From Zelonia costaricensis (lineage: Eukaryota > Euglenozoa > Kinetoplastea > Trypanosomatida > Trypanosomatidae): a stretch of DNA of 64,000 nt. The position numbers and the translations under genes were made by a program. Under the pieces are notes generated by a model, which did not search any database, had not been told where the DNA came from, and saw only the letters and a program-made list of their open reading frames with translations. Shown here in pieces: positions 50,601 through 60,400 of the stretch. The DNA is taken from assembly GCA_030849075.1 (NCBI GenBank), contig JASAOO010003513.1, positions 24,303 through 88,302 on the forward strand. Direction: 5' to 3'. Positions within the stretch are counted from its first letter, which is position 1. Every line of letters begins with the position of its first letter.

Positions 50601-53383
50601 TGTTCGACTACGTGGTAGGCCGCTTCACCGGCGCCTACCGCCGGGGCCTGTCCAACGGCGTGTCGCCGGCGTCTGGGACGCCCCTGTCCGCGCGGCCGCG
50701 CGCCGGCCCCGTGCTGGAGACCACCGTCTTCATCGTCGCCGGCACAGACCAGAACTACCCACTCGCCGAGCGCGTCGCGCAGACGCACCTGTTCAAGCAG
50801 TTCGAGTGCATTCTGCTGGCCGCGGAGGCGGTCGGGGTGCGGCGTCTCTTCACCGGCAGCAGCAGCAGCAGCATCGGCAGCCCGAACAGCGGCGGGCCGA
50901 CGTCCTTCCTCTCCGCCAGCAGCATCGCCGCGCAGCTGCAGTCGCGTCGGGTGGGTCCGCGCGGGTGCGGCAGCGACATGCACCCCGCCCTGTCCGACGT
51001 CCGCGCCCTCACGACGCTGGCGCTGCTGTACAGCCGCGCGCGGCTCTACTACCCGGAGCTGTACCACGACCTCGCCTCCGTGGACGCGACGGGGCTCGTC
51101 TACACCGCAGTGGTGAACCGCTGGTTCGCCAACCGGCCCAGCCACGCCGGCGGCTCTGCAGCGGCAGCCGCGGCGGCGGCGGTGCCGGCACCGATTCGGT
51201 TGATGGGCGGGGCCTCGACGGGCCCGGACGGCTCGGTGGTGTCGCCGACCTCAGGGAATGCGACGGCGGTGTTCGGCAACAGCGGCAGCAGCGGTGGCGT
51301 GCGCGGCTTCTTCTCCAAGGCGGCCAAAGCAGTCAAGCACGGCCTGACGAGCGGCGGCGGTGGTGGCAGCGGCGGCGGCGGGCGCGGTGGGTACCGCAGC
51401 AGCGCCCGGGCTCGGGGCATGCAGATCGCCTACCTCCCCGCTGCCACCTCCTGCCTGCACTGCTTTAACGTCCCACCCTTCTCCGCGCTTCCCGACGTGC
51501 CACAGCCTCTCACTGTCGTCTCCTACGCGGACCCCAGCACGTCGAGCGGCACCTTCACCGGCGCCACGAACACCGCCGCGGCGCACGCGGCCGTGGCAGC
51601 GGCGGAGCGGCGAGGCCGGCGCCGCGGTCGCTTTCTCCGCCGCGGCCGGCGGCGCAGCGGGGCGCGCGGCTTCGTTGATGCCGCGCCGCTCGGGCCGCAG
51701 CGCGTGAAGTGGGCGCGACAGCAGGAGTACCAGCAGCAGCTTGCCATCGACGCGGACTTCACGCTCGACGAGTGTGCGGCGGTGATGCGGGCAGGTGGGC
51801 AGGTGAGCAACTTCAACGTGAACACCAGCATGCACGGGTCCATCGTGCCCGGCAGCTTTGCCGGCGGCAGTGCACACGTCAGCGGCTTCGGGCTGGAGCT
51901 GGAGATGTTCGACGCCATGGCGCGGGCAGGTGGCCGCATCAGCGCGATGACGGGTGCGAGCGCCGACGGCTCGCAGCGCGGTGTGGCGGCCCTGCGCATC
52001 ATGTCCGGCGCCTCCCTCTACCTGTGCCACAGCCTCCCCCTCGACGTGCTCCACAACTTCGACACGTACCAGCCGCTGCTCTGCCCGTCCGTGTCCATGG
52101 TGGCGGAGAGTGTGTCAGCCAGCACAACGGGCGGCGGGTTTGCGGATGCGTGGTCGCCAGCCGCGTACATGCGCGTCGGCCTGCTGTGTCCCACCAACAT
52201 CAACGTCTGGCGCGAGGGGGAGGCGCGTGCGACGCGAGTGGTGCTCGCCGCCTCCTCCACTGCCCCGCCCCCGCCGCCGCAGTCCGCCGCGTCGCCGCGC
52301 GGGCCGTTCCGCTCGCCGCGAAGTATCAACACTTCCTTCGCCGCACCACAGCTGCAGCGCGGCGAGAAGGCGCCGAGCCCTGCGGCCGTCACGGCCGCCG
52401 CTGCAGCAGCAGCAGCATCGGCAGCCCTGCAGGACTCGCTCTGGACTTTCCCGGACCCGCCCCTGCCCACGACGGCCTCCTCGGCACAGCCCGCCGTGAA
52501 GTCCCCGCGACGGACGTCGCAGTCCTCCGCTGCTGCTGCTGTCGCGGCCGCACCGCAGCCGTCGGTGTGGGGCGCATTCACGAGCGGTGCACCGCAGGAC
52601 TTCGCGGCGCGCACCGCCACGCCCCCGCTGCGGCCGAGCTGGAGCGCCGTGGCGGGCCCGCTCGCCGCGCCGGCTTCCCCGACGGGCGACGCGCGCCCGC
52701 TGCAGCAGCAGCAGCAGCAGCAGCGGACCGGCAGCAGCCCGGGCAGCGGCCGCGACGGCGGCGGTGGTGGGGCGTTGAGTGGGCTGAGCAGCTTCGCGAG
52801 CGCCTCGGCCACGTGCGCGTCGCTGCCGGCCCGCCTGTCGCAGCAGGTGCCGCAGGTGAGTGAGGTGGAGTGGGACACGTGGGGCGTGCAGGCGCCGTCC
52901 GTCGTGGTCGGTGTGCTGCCCCCCGCCTCGGCCGCGGCGACGCGTGGCGCGAACGCGGGGGCGGGTGGTGAAGCCCGGCGGAACGCCAACCCCGCTGCGG
53001 CGACGCCTAGGGGAAGTGGGGGCGATGGTGGCGCGGGGTGGAGCTCTGGGGCCCCGCTAGCCCCGCCGCCCGCCCTGTCCGTGGCGTCCTATGGCAACGG
53101 TTCGATGGGGCTTGCCGGTGTCTCGGGGTCGTCGACCAGCGCCGTCGCCACAGCGGCGCACAGGCCGCTGCACCCCCTTCCTGCGCTGGCCTGTGCCGCA
53201 CCGCCCCCGGTCGTGGTGGCGGCGGTGTTGCCGCCGGCGTCGCGGCTCGTGGCGCCGGCGCCGCGCAGCGTCATGGACGAGCTCTTCGCAGATCTGCAAA
53301 CGACCGCCGCCTCGTCGCAGCCGAAGCGGCAGGAGGAGGGCAGTGCACCGCGCCGCCCGCAGACGCTCGACGACTTCTTCTAG
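47648..53383 (+). CDS. DENN-domain protein, probable Rab guanine-nucleotide exchange factor
   Basis: The protein has 1911 residues from ATG 47648. An upstream DENN region spans about 20-430: VSFSLGTP near 25, FLTIPTSGFVHW near 222, NGYVHGYAFVMEGD near 325, and LLWCVLSDAPVYNFMKSL near 400. The core DENN is at about 537-605 (ALRVLQSLLMQEERVVVIG, then VSLLALLAPLTWVSPLLPFL and PPHMAG), a close match to the family hallmark. A downstream part includes LQAGLFDYVVGRFTGAYRRG near 980. The three modules are separated by long Ser/Ala/Gly-rich inserts. The C-terminal 650 residues are largely disordered, with Ala, Gln and Pro runs, and end in MDELFADLQ and RPQTLDDFF. DENN proteins activate Rab GTPases in membrane traffic; the target Rab is unknown. 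Frames open upstream of 47648 translate CA-repeat UTR. Confidence 0.85.
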   Translation: MSSTTDSAADGVPLISQVLLVRATVSFSLGTPCVFTPSTSPVSPSAVEAALLTPKLRIVAHYALGASGSSSGGGGAPPSPATLTPEEERRFFEVNPALHGLLSSLAAARLAERMRLRRLQTDVVHTAVKLTRALATTSPAAAAAASRRGAWGVTSASEDSITDASSSSADLPRSLHEQQLQGLVSAATASFGDDAAWSSTITPRRPQLNAWCQVPVAAEGCFLTIPTSGFVHWCELAAARSCASPNPSPTSAAPAFPPQPQQKQQRLPSSGASVEPDTRGGPMRYTDVVHYASVTASPKRVLPVHTAATTPAAAAACSALRIGGNGYVHGYAFVMEGDVFTGSSGVEMAAAAAAARATAAQDARRPSTSLRASASQSLPDATRSGISNGNEDLVEREEASVLLWCVLSDAPVYNFMKSLSSEVVAATSYVAQRLYHEHVDSADAAAASTSSSAAFYTAVLDDAVREEVVRPLAAALLTPGCAGHRTLPGEMVTIKLDLKRSRHGSGGGRIATRPLTSSMSSQLSFRRPLDLLYPHADVPLPLLLLSFGEEALRVLQSLLMQEERVVVIGATPQHASACVVSLLALLAPLTWVSPLLPFLPPHMAGVTGLLQTLVQPSYEVQQQRQAGKPGAPVSAASQRAESSGFLVGSTAAIQPYLMLLTSSPWSASGGGADGAGGGVANGARPPRVWIADARTGCVGVCPEDPIARFVRADGATADLAERLNASTSPPVALADVSGANAWGRRAHVNMRLLLPHNFDRDTARHNYSALYNTARMNMRTVVESNVMETAPLDLLPAFSDDLRDLLHRVATHERRLAFRRSLDAVAQHTQARLEYLESLAARLRRGLRQARLAACGTGGRANPLAATQDSTYSNASFSSGATELDDDDDNLVDDITSDGAAAAAPSMRGLDGNHDDDEAASLRAITAALTQSFAHSFAAAPVGSGGGGDGVVDASGPSFCANPVAAPPPFPVLSPSEVWQLQAGLFDYVVGRFTGAYRRGLSNGVSPASGTPLSARPRAGPVLETTVFIVAGTDQNYPLAERVAQTHLFKQFECILLAAEAVGVRRLFTGSSSSSIGSPNSGGPTSFLSASSIAAQLQSRRVGPRGCGSDMHPALSDVRALTTLALLYSRARLYYPELYHDLASVDATGLVYTAVVNRWFANRPSHAGGSAAAAAAAAVPAPIRLMGGASTGPDGSVVSPTSGNATAVFGNSGSSGGVRGFFSKAAKAVKHGLTSGGGGGSGGGGRGGYRSSARARGMQIAYLPAATSCLHCFNVPPFSALPDVPQPLTVVSYADPSTSSGTFTGATNTAAAHAAVAAAERRGRRRGRFLRRGRRRSGARGFVDAAPLGPQRVKWARQQEYQQQLAIDADFTLDECAAVMRAGGQVSNFNVNTSMHGSIVPGSFAGGSAHVSGFGLELEMFDAMARAGGRISAMTGASADGSQRGVAALRIMSGASLYLCHSLPLDVLHNFDTYQPLLCPSVSMVAESVSASTTGGGFADAWSPAAYMRVGLLCPTNINVWREGEARATRVVLAASSTAPPPPPQSAASPRGPFRSPRSINTSFAAPQLQRGEKAPSPAAVTAAAAAAAASAALQDSLWTFPDPPLPTTASSAQPAVKSPRRTSQSSAAAAVAAAPQPSVWGAFTSGAPQDFAARTATPPLRPSWSAVAGPLAAPASPTGDARPLQQQQQQQRTGSSPGSGRDGGGGGALSGLSSFASASATCASLPARLSQQVPQVSEVEWDTWGVQAPSVVVGVLPPASAAATRGANAGAGGEARRNANPAAATPRGSGGDGGAGWSSGAPLAPPPALSVASYGNGSMGLAGVSGSSTSAVATAAHRPLHPLPALACAAPPPVVVAAVLPPASRLVAPAPRSVMDELFADLQTTAASSQPKRQEEGSAPRRPQTLDDFF

Positions 53384-54489
53384 GCAGACGCGCCGTCGGT
53401 GAGCGCGATCGCCGCTGAGCGAGTGAGAGAGGTGGAGGAAGGCGTTCACGTGTGGACTGCGTGGTTGTGTGGTAGGCGGAGGGAGGGGTGTGGTGGAGGG
53501 GATGCAGCAGGTGCGAGCAGTCGAGCATGTGCGACGAGAACCCCCGCAGTGCCGCCGCACTTGTCCCCCTCCCCTCTCCCCACTCCCACAGGCACGTCCG
53601 TTCCACACAAGAACTCATGCCCACCTTTCAGGAGTGGGAAATCGGCGTCGGTCGGCTGCTATCACCCATGGCGTGCACTTCGGCATCGACCACCACCGCC
53701 ACCCCAACCCGCCTTCATCTATCTACATTCATCCATCTCTGTGCCTCTATACACACGCACGCACACGCACACGCACACGCAACGCGTCGTTGCGGGGCGA
53801 AGCGGGCAGAAGCTGCATCAGCACAACCAAAGAAAGGGGACGAAGAAGGGAACATGCATGAGGATAAGATGTCAGCATCGCCAGGAGAATGTATCGGCAG
53901 GGAGCGACGGCACAGAGGTAGGTCGGTCGGTCGGTGTGTCTGTGGGTGTGCGTGCGGAGTTTCTGCAGCGCCACCACCGCGTCGCACCTGCGGCCAAGAC
54001 GCGAGGGTAGGCACGTGAAGAAGGCAATCGAGAAGCTCCTTGTCTTCGTGCAGCCTCACTACAAACACACCGACACACGCACACACACACACGTGTGCAG
54101 CCCCCCTGATCACATGGACACGATGCGCAGCCCTCCCCCCCCCCCCCTTTCCTCGCCGTTGCTCCATCTTACCTGGTACACGCGACACACACACACACAC
54201 GCACACACACACCTGCGCATACGTGAACACAGGATAGCGTTGTGCGTCGAGTGCTGACTACAGAAGCCAAACAATAACAAGAGCCACCAACACACGCACA
54301 CACACACACACACACGAGCACAAACTAGCACACACGAGAGGCACCGAGGGAGCAGTCTGCCACTAGTGTTGCTGAGCACTACACGACGACGACGCTTCCG
54401 CCCCTCCCCGTCCCTCGCCTCCAGCTCGTTCGGCGACACGCACACGCAAACGCAGAGAGAGGGGGGTTAGGGCGCGTGCACGGTCACGA
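53384..54489. other. Intergenic region
   Basis: No gene is supported. CA/CG-rich tracts lie near 53751-53780 and 54073-54092, CA tracts near 54187-54212 and 54291-54315, a C-run near 54136-54148, and GGTC repeats near 53919-53935. The pyrimidine-rich stretch 54397-54422 ends at the AG at 54423-54424, the likely acceptor for the phosphatase gene with a 65-nt leader. Confidence 0.7.
54397..54424 (+). promoter_or_regulatory. Candidate trans-splice acceptor for the phosphatase gene
   Basis: The C/T-rich run CCGCCCCTCCCCGTCCCTCG continues to CCTCCAG, ending at 54424. The next ATG is the family-supported start at 54490. Confidence 0.55.
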
Positions 54490-55434
54490 ATGGCGACATC
54501 CTCCGCCTCACGCGAGCCCCTCGTGCCCACGATCAACTTCTCTATGGTGTGCCCTGGCGTGTACCGCAGCGGGTACCCGACCAAGAAGAACTACTCCTTT
54601 CTGCGTGCTCTGCGGCTGCGCAGCATCCTGTACCTCTGCCCAGAGGACTACGCCGAGAGCAACTTGAAGTTCTGCGAGGAGAACGGCATCCACGTGCTGC
54701 GCTTCCCCACAGAGGGCAACAAGGAGCCCTTCAGCGACATCTCCGAGCCGCTGATGCACCGCATCCTCGGTGCCCTGTGCGACACGCGCAACCTTCCCCT
54801 GCTGATTCACTGCAACAAGGGCAAGCACCGCACCGGCACCGTCGTGGCATGCCTGCGCCACCTGCAGGGCTGGTCGCTCGTGTCGATCTTCGAGGAGTAC
54901 AAGCGGTTCGCGAGTGACAAGGCCCGCGTGGGGGACCAGCAGTACGTCGAGCTGTACCACCCCATCGTGAAGCTGACGCCGCCGTTCGTGGCGCCGTGGG
55001 TCACGATTACGCCCCGCGTGTTGCTCGTCACGTCGGACCGCGAGCTCGTGGAGGCAGAGGCGATCCAGCTTGGATACAGCCTGCTGGCCCCTGACAAGCT
55101 TCCCAAGAAGGGCGGCAAGACAGCGGCCGCAGCCTCCACCACCGCCCCAGCCGCACCCCCGCCACCCTCCACTGCGACGGCTGCACCCGTCCCGCCGTCG
55201 ACGGCGGGCACCACCAACGGCGCGAAGTCGCCCACCTTTGCTGTGGGGAAGACGCAGGGCTCACACGGCGCACCATCGCAGCAGCCCCAGCCGCAGCCGG
55301 CCACCCCCGCAGCTGGCAGTGGGGCCGCGAACGGCAGCCACGCGTCCCCACCCCCACCGCCGCCGCTGCAGCAGCTGCAGCAGTCGATGTCGTCCATGAC
55401 AGCAGGACAGGGGGCGGGCCTGGTCGACACCTAG
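54490..55434 (+). CDS. Siw14/PFA-DSP-type phosphatase
   Basis: The protein has 314 residues. Residues 10-165 form an atypical dual-specificity phosphatase domain with the P-loop HCNKGKHRTG at 107-116: catalytic Cys108 and Arg114 in the CX5R signature. NFSMVCPGVYRSGYPTKKNY at 16-35 is the hallmark opening of the plant-and-fungi atypical DSP (Siw14/Oca1) family, and LRLRSILYLCPEDY at 41-54 follows as expected. Siw14 proteins hydrolyse the 5-beta-phosphate of inositol pyrophosphates (5-InsP7), acting in phosphate and stress signalling. The extra 125 or so C-terminal residues are Ala/Pro/Gln/Ser-rich and disordered, absent from short family members. Active-site residues are intact, so activity is expected; protein-tyrosine substrates cannot be excluded. 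Confidence 0.92.
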   Translation: MATSSASREPLVPTINFSMVCPGVYRSGYPTKKNYSFLRALRLRSILYLCPEDYAESNLKFCEENGIHVLRFPTEGNKEPFSDISEPLMHRILGALCDTRNLPLLIHCNKGKHRTGTVVACLRHLQGWSLVSIFEEYKRFASDKARVGDQQYVELYHPIVKLTPPFVAPWVTITPRVLLVTSDRELVEAEAIQLGYSLLAPDKLPKKGGKTAAAASTTAPAAPPPPSTATAAPVPPSTAGTTNGAKSPTFAVGKTQGSHGAPSQQPQPQPATPAAGSGAANGSHASPPPPPPLQQLQQSMSSMTAGQGAGLVDT

Positions 55435-56645
55435 TGGCAGTGTCGCACGCAGGACACCGGATTCGTCAGGAGGCACGCAGGAGCGAGTCGCGACACGGGG
55501 AGGAGCATCGACTCCGTGGACCGTCCAACGTATTCTCCCCTGCGTTCCCCCTCCTTCCTTGACCGTTCCGTACCTTCTCTGTGTGCGCCTACAGGGACAG
55601 CTGGCTGATGTTGTGAAGTGAATGCCAGCTTCTGTGTTTCTGTATGTGTGTGTGTGTGTCTCGGCGTTCCATTGTGTCTTTCCTCGACCTCAACTTCTGC
55701 TTGTCCTCCCTCCTGCCTCCCCGCGTTTCTCGCCATCCCCGGACTGCGTCAATGGCGATGCCGTGTTGGGGGTCGCTCCGCCATACCCGCACTCCCCCCA
55801 TCCCCCATCCCCACTCCCCCGCCTCGCCTCCCTTACGCTTGCTTCCTGGGCGGGGGGAGGGGGTTGCCTCCCTCCATCTCTCCTCCTCCTCCTCGAGTTT
55901 CTCGCACGCCACCCCCTCACCCCTCGACCCTTTGGTGCGCTGCTTGTGAGGTGGAGACGTGTGAAGAGGGCTGTCAGTGGCGGTGGTGTAGCGCAGCGGC
56001 GCTACGCCATCATCACCACCCCACCACTGGTCTCCACTCCCCTCCCCCTCTTCGCGGAGTCGGTGCCCACGCTGCAGTCCCTTTCCCCGAGCTGATACGC
56101 TGGCTGAAGCGATACGCGTGCGGTGTTTGCGTGTGTGTGTGTGTGTGTGTTTGTGTATGTGTGATGTGGGTTGTAGCACCGCTTGATAGCAGAAGTCTTC
56201 CGTGTTTCGCGAGGGCCGGAGGACACACGCGAACGTGCAGCGTGGCCGATAACTGGCACCCCTCCTTCCCCTCCCTCATGTTGCCCCCCCTCCTTCCCTC
56301 GACTCGCGGGATGCGCGCTGCGCCAACACATCCAACTAGCAAGACAACAGGTTATCATCATCAACGGCGCCCTCCTTCCCTCACTCTCCGGGCTCTCCCT
56401 CGCCACTCAGAGACCTCCACCGCGCCGAGAGCGGGAGATGCGGTCAGTACGCACCACCGCAGCCCCCCCCCCTCCCGGCGCTGTGACGAGCCGCGTACCG
56501 AGGATGGACATGCCCGGCCCGTCGCCACCACCTGCGCTCACGCAGGCTGCACAGACACACACTGTTATTCGTTGCCCCGCCTCCTCCTTCCTCCGCCCAT
56601 CTCTCCCATCCGCTTCACACAGAATCAGAACGCGTCTGTGCACAT

Positions 56646-56681
<36 letters not shown>

Positions 56682-57440
56682 GTGTGTTGATGCAGCTCAA
56701 GGCGATGAGCGGCAGCTGGGGTTGAGCTGACCGGAGGCGACGATGACTCGAGCGAGAGACACACGCGGATGATGAGACCTACATCTTAGCAGTTTTGAAG
56801 TTAGCCCTTCAATCTGACTCGACTCCCATGACTGATTGCTTTAAGTTCCGTTTCAAGTTCATTCTTGGCTGAAGAGGCGTGTGGTGCGGGGTGCCGCGGC
56901 GGCTGCTGCCGCTGCTGTGTGCTAGCCCGCTGCTGGTGCTGGCTCGCAGTGCTGCAGCTGATGTGTGCGAGTGTGAGACGTGTCACGAGTCGTGTGGCGG
57001 CGAGACGGCGGCCCGGCACACACGCGTCAAGCCGGACGTGCAGTGGGCGGCTGCAGTGTTGTTGATGTACAGGCATAACCACAAACAACTTAAGAAGACG
57101 CAGCATTAGATGCGCAGATGAGGTGCGGATCTCCGTGTCCGCCTTGTATGTTTTCTTTTGTTTCACAGCACTGGGAGACCGATGCGAGCGCGTTGAGGCC
57201 GAGCCGGCACTAGCGGTGGCGGGAGGTCAAGACACGCTTCTCCCTTCCTCCTTCTCGCATCACCTCCGTCGCGTTCACCTGCCGCTCAGCCGTGTGCCGA
57301 TGGCCACTCCACACGTCCCTGTGCTGTTCCACCTCCCATGCGCACCTCCCCTTTCGGTCCACCATCCCCGTCTCGATCAACAACACACACACACACACAC
57401 ACACGGCAGCTTAGCAACTTCATCCACGCACACCATCATC
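55435..57440. other. Intergenic region with a compositionally distinct 350-bp block
   Basis: No gene is supported. TG tracts lie near 55645-55660 and 56127-56163 and at 56648-56676, and G and C runs near 55849-55862 and 56465-56473. The block at about 56780-57115 has no microsatellites and differs in texture (see separate entry). A CA tract at 57382-57403 precedes AG at 57407-57408, the likely acceptor of the next gene; an earlier AG at 57288-57289 is an alternative. Confidence 0.65.
56780..57115. mobile_element. Possible degenerate SIDER-like retroposon remnant
   Basis: Unlike its flanks, this block has no TG/CA repeats. It begins AT-richer (56780-56870) and continues with a GC-rich core around 56885-57060 that includes GCTGCTGCCGCTGCTGTG and GCTGCTGGTGCTGGCTCGCA. 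From memory such phrases recur in Leishmania 3'-UTR SIDER retroposons, but I cannot align it here. No A-tail or target-site duplication was found. A unique intergenic sequence is the alternative. Confidence 0.25.
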
Positions 57441-60400
57441 ATGACGGACACCATTCTGCGCACCCACTACGCCCTTCTTCTCTTCTACGTGCGAGAGAAG
57501 TACTGGCACCACGCCGAGGAGGTGTGCCTGTCGACGATTCAGTCCACCGATGACCACATGTTCCGTGTGTGGCGGGCGCTGGCGCTGGACCAGCAGGGCA
57601 TGGCGAACGAGGCGCTGCGCGAGTACAAGGCAGTCGAGTCCCGCCGCAACACCGCCGTGCCCGCGCTGATGGGAATGCAGCTCATCTACAAGGCAAACCG
57701 AGACCAGGAGGGGGTGGCGCAGACCGAAGCGAAGCTGGACGGCTACGACGTGAACGACAACATCGGGGGGTGGGTGCAGGCCGCCGCGCTGTGCTGGGCC
57801 GCTGGCGACATCAACGCCGCCCGCGACACGCTCCTGAAGTTTACCAACAACGAGGTCGCCATGGCGTACCGTGATGAGTACACCAACTACGGCACGATTC
57901 GCGCCTGGGTCGATCTCCTGTCGGGGCGTGGGGCGCTGCTGGAGAAGGCTGGGGCGCTCTTCTCCAGCATGCTGGAGGTGGAGGAGGCACAGTACTCGTA
58001 CTTCCAGACCGGCGGCGACAGCAGCAGCAGCCCGAGCGGCGGAGCAGGGGCGGGGGCGTCTGTCGTGACGAAGTGGACCGACATGAACGCGGCCCTCGGC
58101 TACGTCGCCTACCTCGAGCGCAAGACGCAGCTGACCAAGGCGCAGAGCCTGCTGGACCGGCTCGTCGTGCTGTACCCCAACTGCAGCATCCCGCCCCTCG
58201 TCGGCAAGGCTCGGCTGCTGATGCACGCCGAGGACTGGGAGCAAGCCATCGAGGTGACGCGCCGCATTCTCGCCCGGGACCGCGACAACGTGGAGGCACT
58301 CACCCTCGAGGCGCTCTACGCGCTGGTGCGCGACACCCGGTACGACGCCGCCACCGTGCGACTGCGCCGGCTGCTGGAGGCCGTGCGCGCGAAGGAGCCG
58401 CGCAACGCCGCGCTGCTGCATCAGTTCGCCCTCGTGTTCTCTCGCCTCGCGGGCGACCGGCTGGACCTGCTGAGCATCACGACACAGTTCTCGGAACTCG
58501 CGTGCTCGCTGGAGGGCCGCAACGGGGATGCGTGGTGTGGGCTCGGCTACCAGCAGCTGTACCGCCGTGACTTCAAGGCCGCGACGGCGACGTTCAAGAA
58601 GGCCGCCACCCTGACGGACAGCCTCGCCCCGCTGCTGGGCACGGCGACGTGCTCGCTGCACCAGGGCGACCTCGAAGAGGCCGCGACGCAGCTGCAGTTC
58701 TGCAACCAGCTGCAGCCTGCCACGCAGCGCAACGCGGAGCTGTGCCTCCTCAACGCGCAGCTCCGCTGGCGGCGCCGCGGGATGGAGGAGGAGACGGCGG
58801 TGCTGCGGCTGCTCGACCAGGCCGCCGAGGCAATTCGGCATGAAGTGACGGCGCATGCCGGGTCCGGCATGGCCGTCTACGTGCACCTCAACGCCCCCGT
58901 CGCCCTCGGCGTCGCGCACGCGTACTTGATGCACTGCCGCAACGAGCCGCCAGACCCGATGTTCAAGCTCAGCGACCCGATTGGCGAGAAGTGCAGCCGC
59001 CACCTTGAGTTCGTCGTGCAGCACCTTCCGGCGTGCATGGAGGCGCAGCTGATGCTGGCCAAGATCTGGTTCGTGACAGGCGAGGTGCGCAAGGCTCAGG
59101 GGCTGCTCAAGAACACGATCCTCGTCCAGGAGCAGCCGCTCGCCGACGCCTTCCTGCTGTCCAGCCAGATTTGCCAGTACATGGGCGAGGTGAAGCTGGC
59201 GAGCCGCGCGCTGGAGCAGGCCCTCACCCTCGACTTCTCCCTTCAGGAGCAGCCGCTGTACAACCTGCTGCTCGGCACCGTGCAGAGCACCACGGGTAAG
59301 TCCGCCGAGGCGCTCGCCTCGCTGCAGCGCGCCTACGACACGGTGAAGGCCGCGACGGCGACGGCGACCACGGCCACGGCGTCCGGCAAGCCCATTCAGG
59401 CCCTGAGTGTGCCGGAGCGTGTCACGCTGTATCTGCAGCTCGCCCAGGCCCAGCTCCGCGTCCGCGATGTCGACGCCGCGCGGGCGACGCTGACCGAGGC
59501 CGCGATGAACTTCCGCGACTCGGCGCAGGCGGGGCGCGTGGCGATTGCGCAGGCGATGCTGGCCGCCCGCACCGACATCGACAAGAGCATCGAGCTGCTG
59601 CGCCAGGTGCCGAGCAAGAGCGAGTACTACATTCCCGCTCACTCGCAGCTCGGCAAGCTCTTCCTGACACAGAAGCACAACGTAGCCATGTACATCCAGT
59701 GCTTCCAGGAGATGGCCGAGGCCGTGCCGACGGCGCAGAGCTACGTGGAGCTCGGCGAGGCGTACACAACCATCCAAGAGCCGGAGCAGGCGATCGCGGC
59801 GTACGAGAAGGCGAAGGCGCTGTCGCCGTCGAGCAACGAGCTGTCCGTGCGCGTCGGCCGTGCCCTCGTCGCCGCGCACGACTACGCCAAGGCCATTCGG
59901 TACTACCAAGACGCCCTCACCTCTGACCCGCACCTGTCCACCGTGCGCGCCGACCTCGCCACCCTGCAGTGGCGGCTCGGTCGCATCTCCTCCGCGCAAG
60001 AGACCATCGTGCAGTCGCCCGTGTACGAGCTGCCCAACGGGGTGGACAGCGTGAGTGGTGCGGGTGGCGCGGGCAGCCCCGCGTCCGCGGCGGAGGAGCC
60101 GGTCAGCGTGGCTATCGAGCGCGTCAACCTCTACCTGTTGCTGTACAAGGTGCTGCGCGAGGAGCCGTGGTCGGTGCCGCTGCCCGCTACCGCGACCCCG
60201 CCGCCAGCCCCCACCGCGAAGGGCGGGAGCGAGGAGAACAGCGACGGCGGCGACGTCGCGCTGACGGCTCTGCTCACCGCCCGGACACTGCAGCAGCGGC
60301 TGGTGGAGCACCAGCTGCGCGCCGAGTCCGCGGAGGTGATTGCGGAGCAGCGGTCCGTGATGTCCGGCATCTGCGCCGAGCTCGGCGTGCGCTGCATCTA

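Noticed and set aside
55618..56730. A 370-codon + strand frame between the phosphatase and IFT139 genes
   Set aside because: It begins and ends in TG repeats (Cys-Val runs) and lacks ordered sequence.
56769..56817. C-box-like ATGATGA and D-box-like CTGA 49 nt apart
   Set aside because: Too short for a usual C/D snoRNA, with no terminal stem and no C'/D' boxes.
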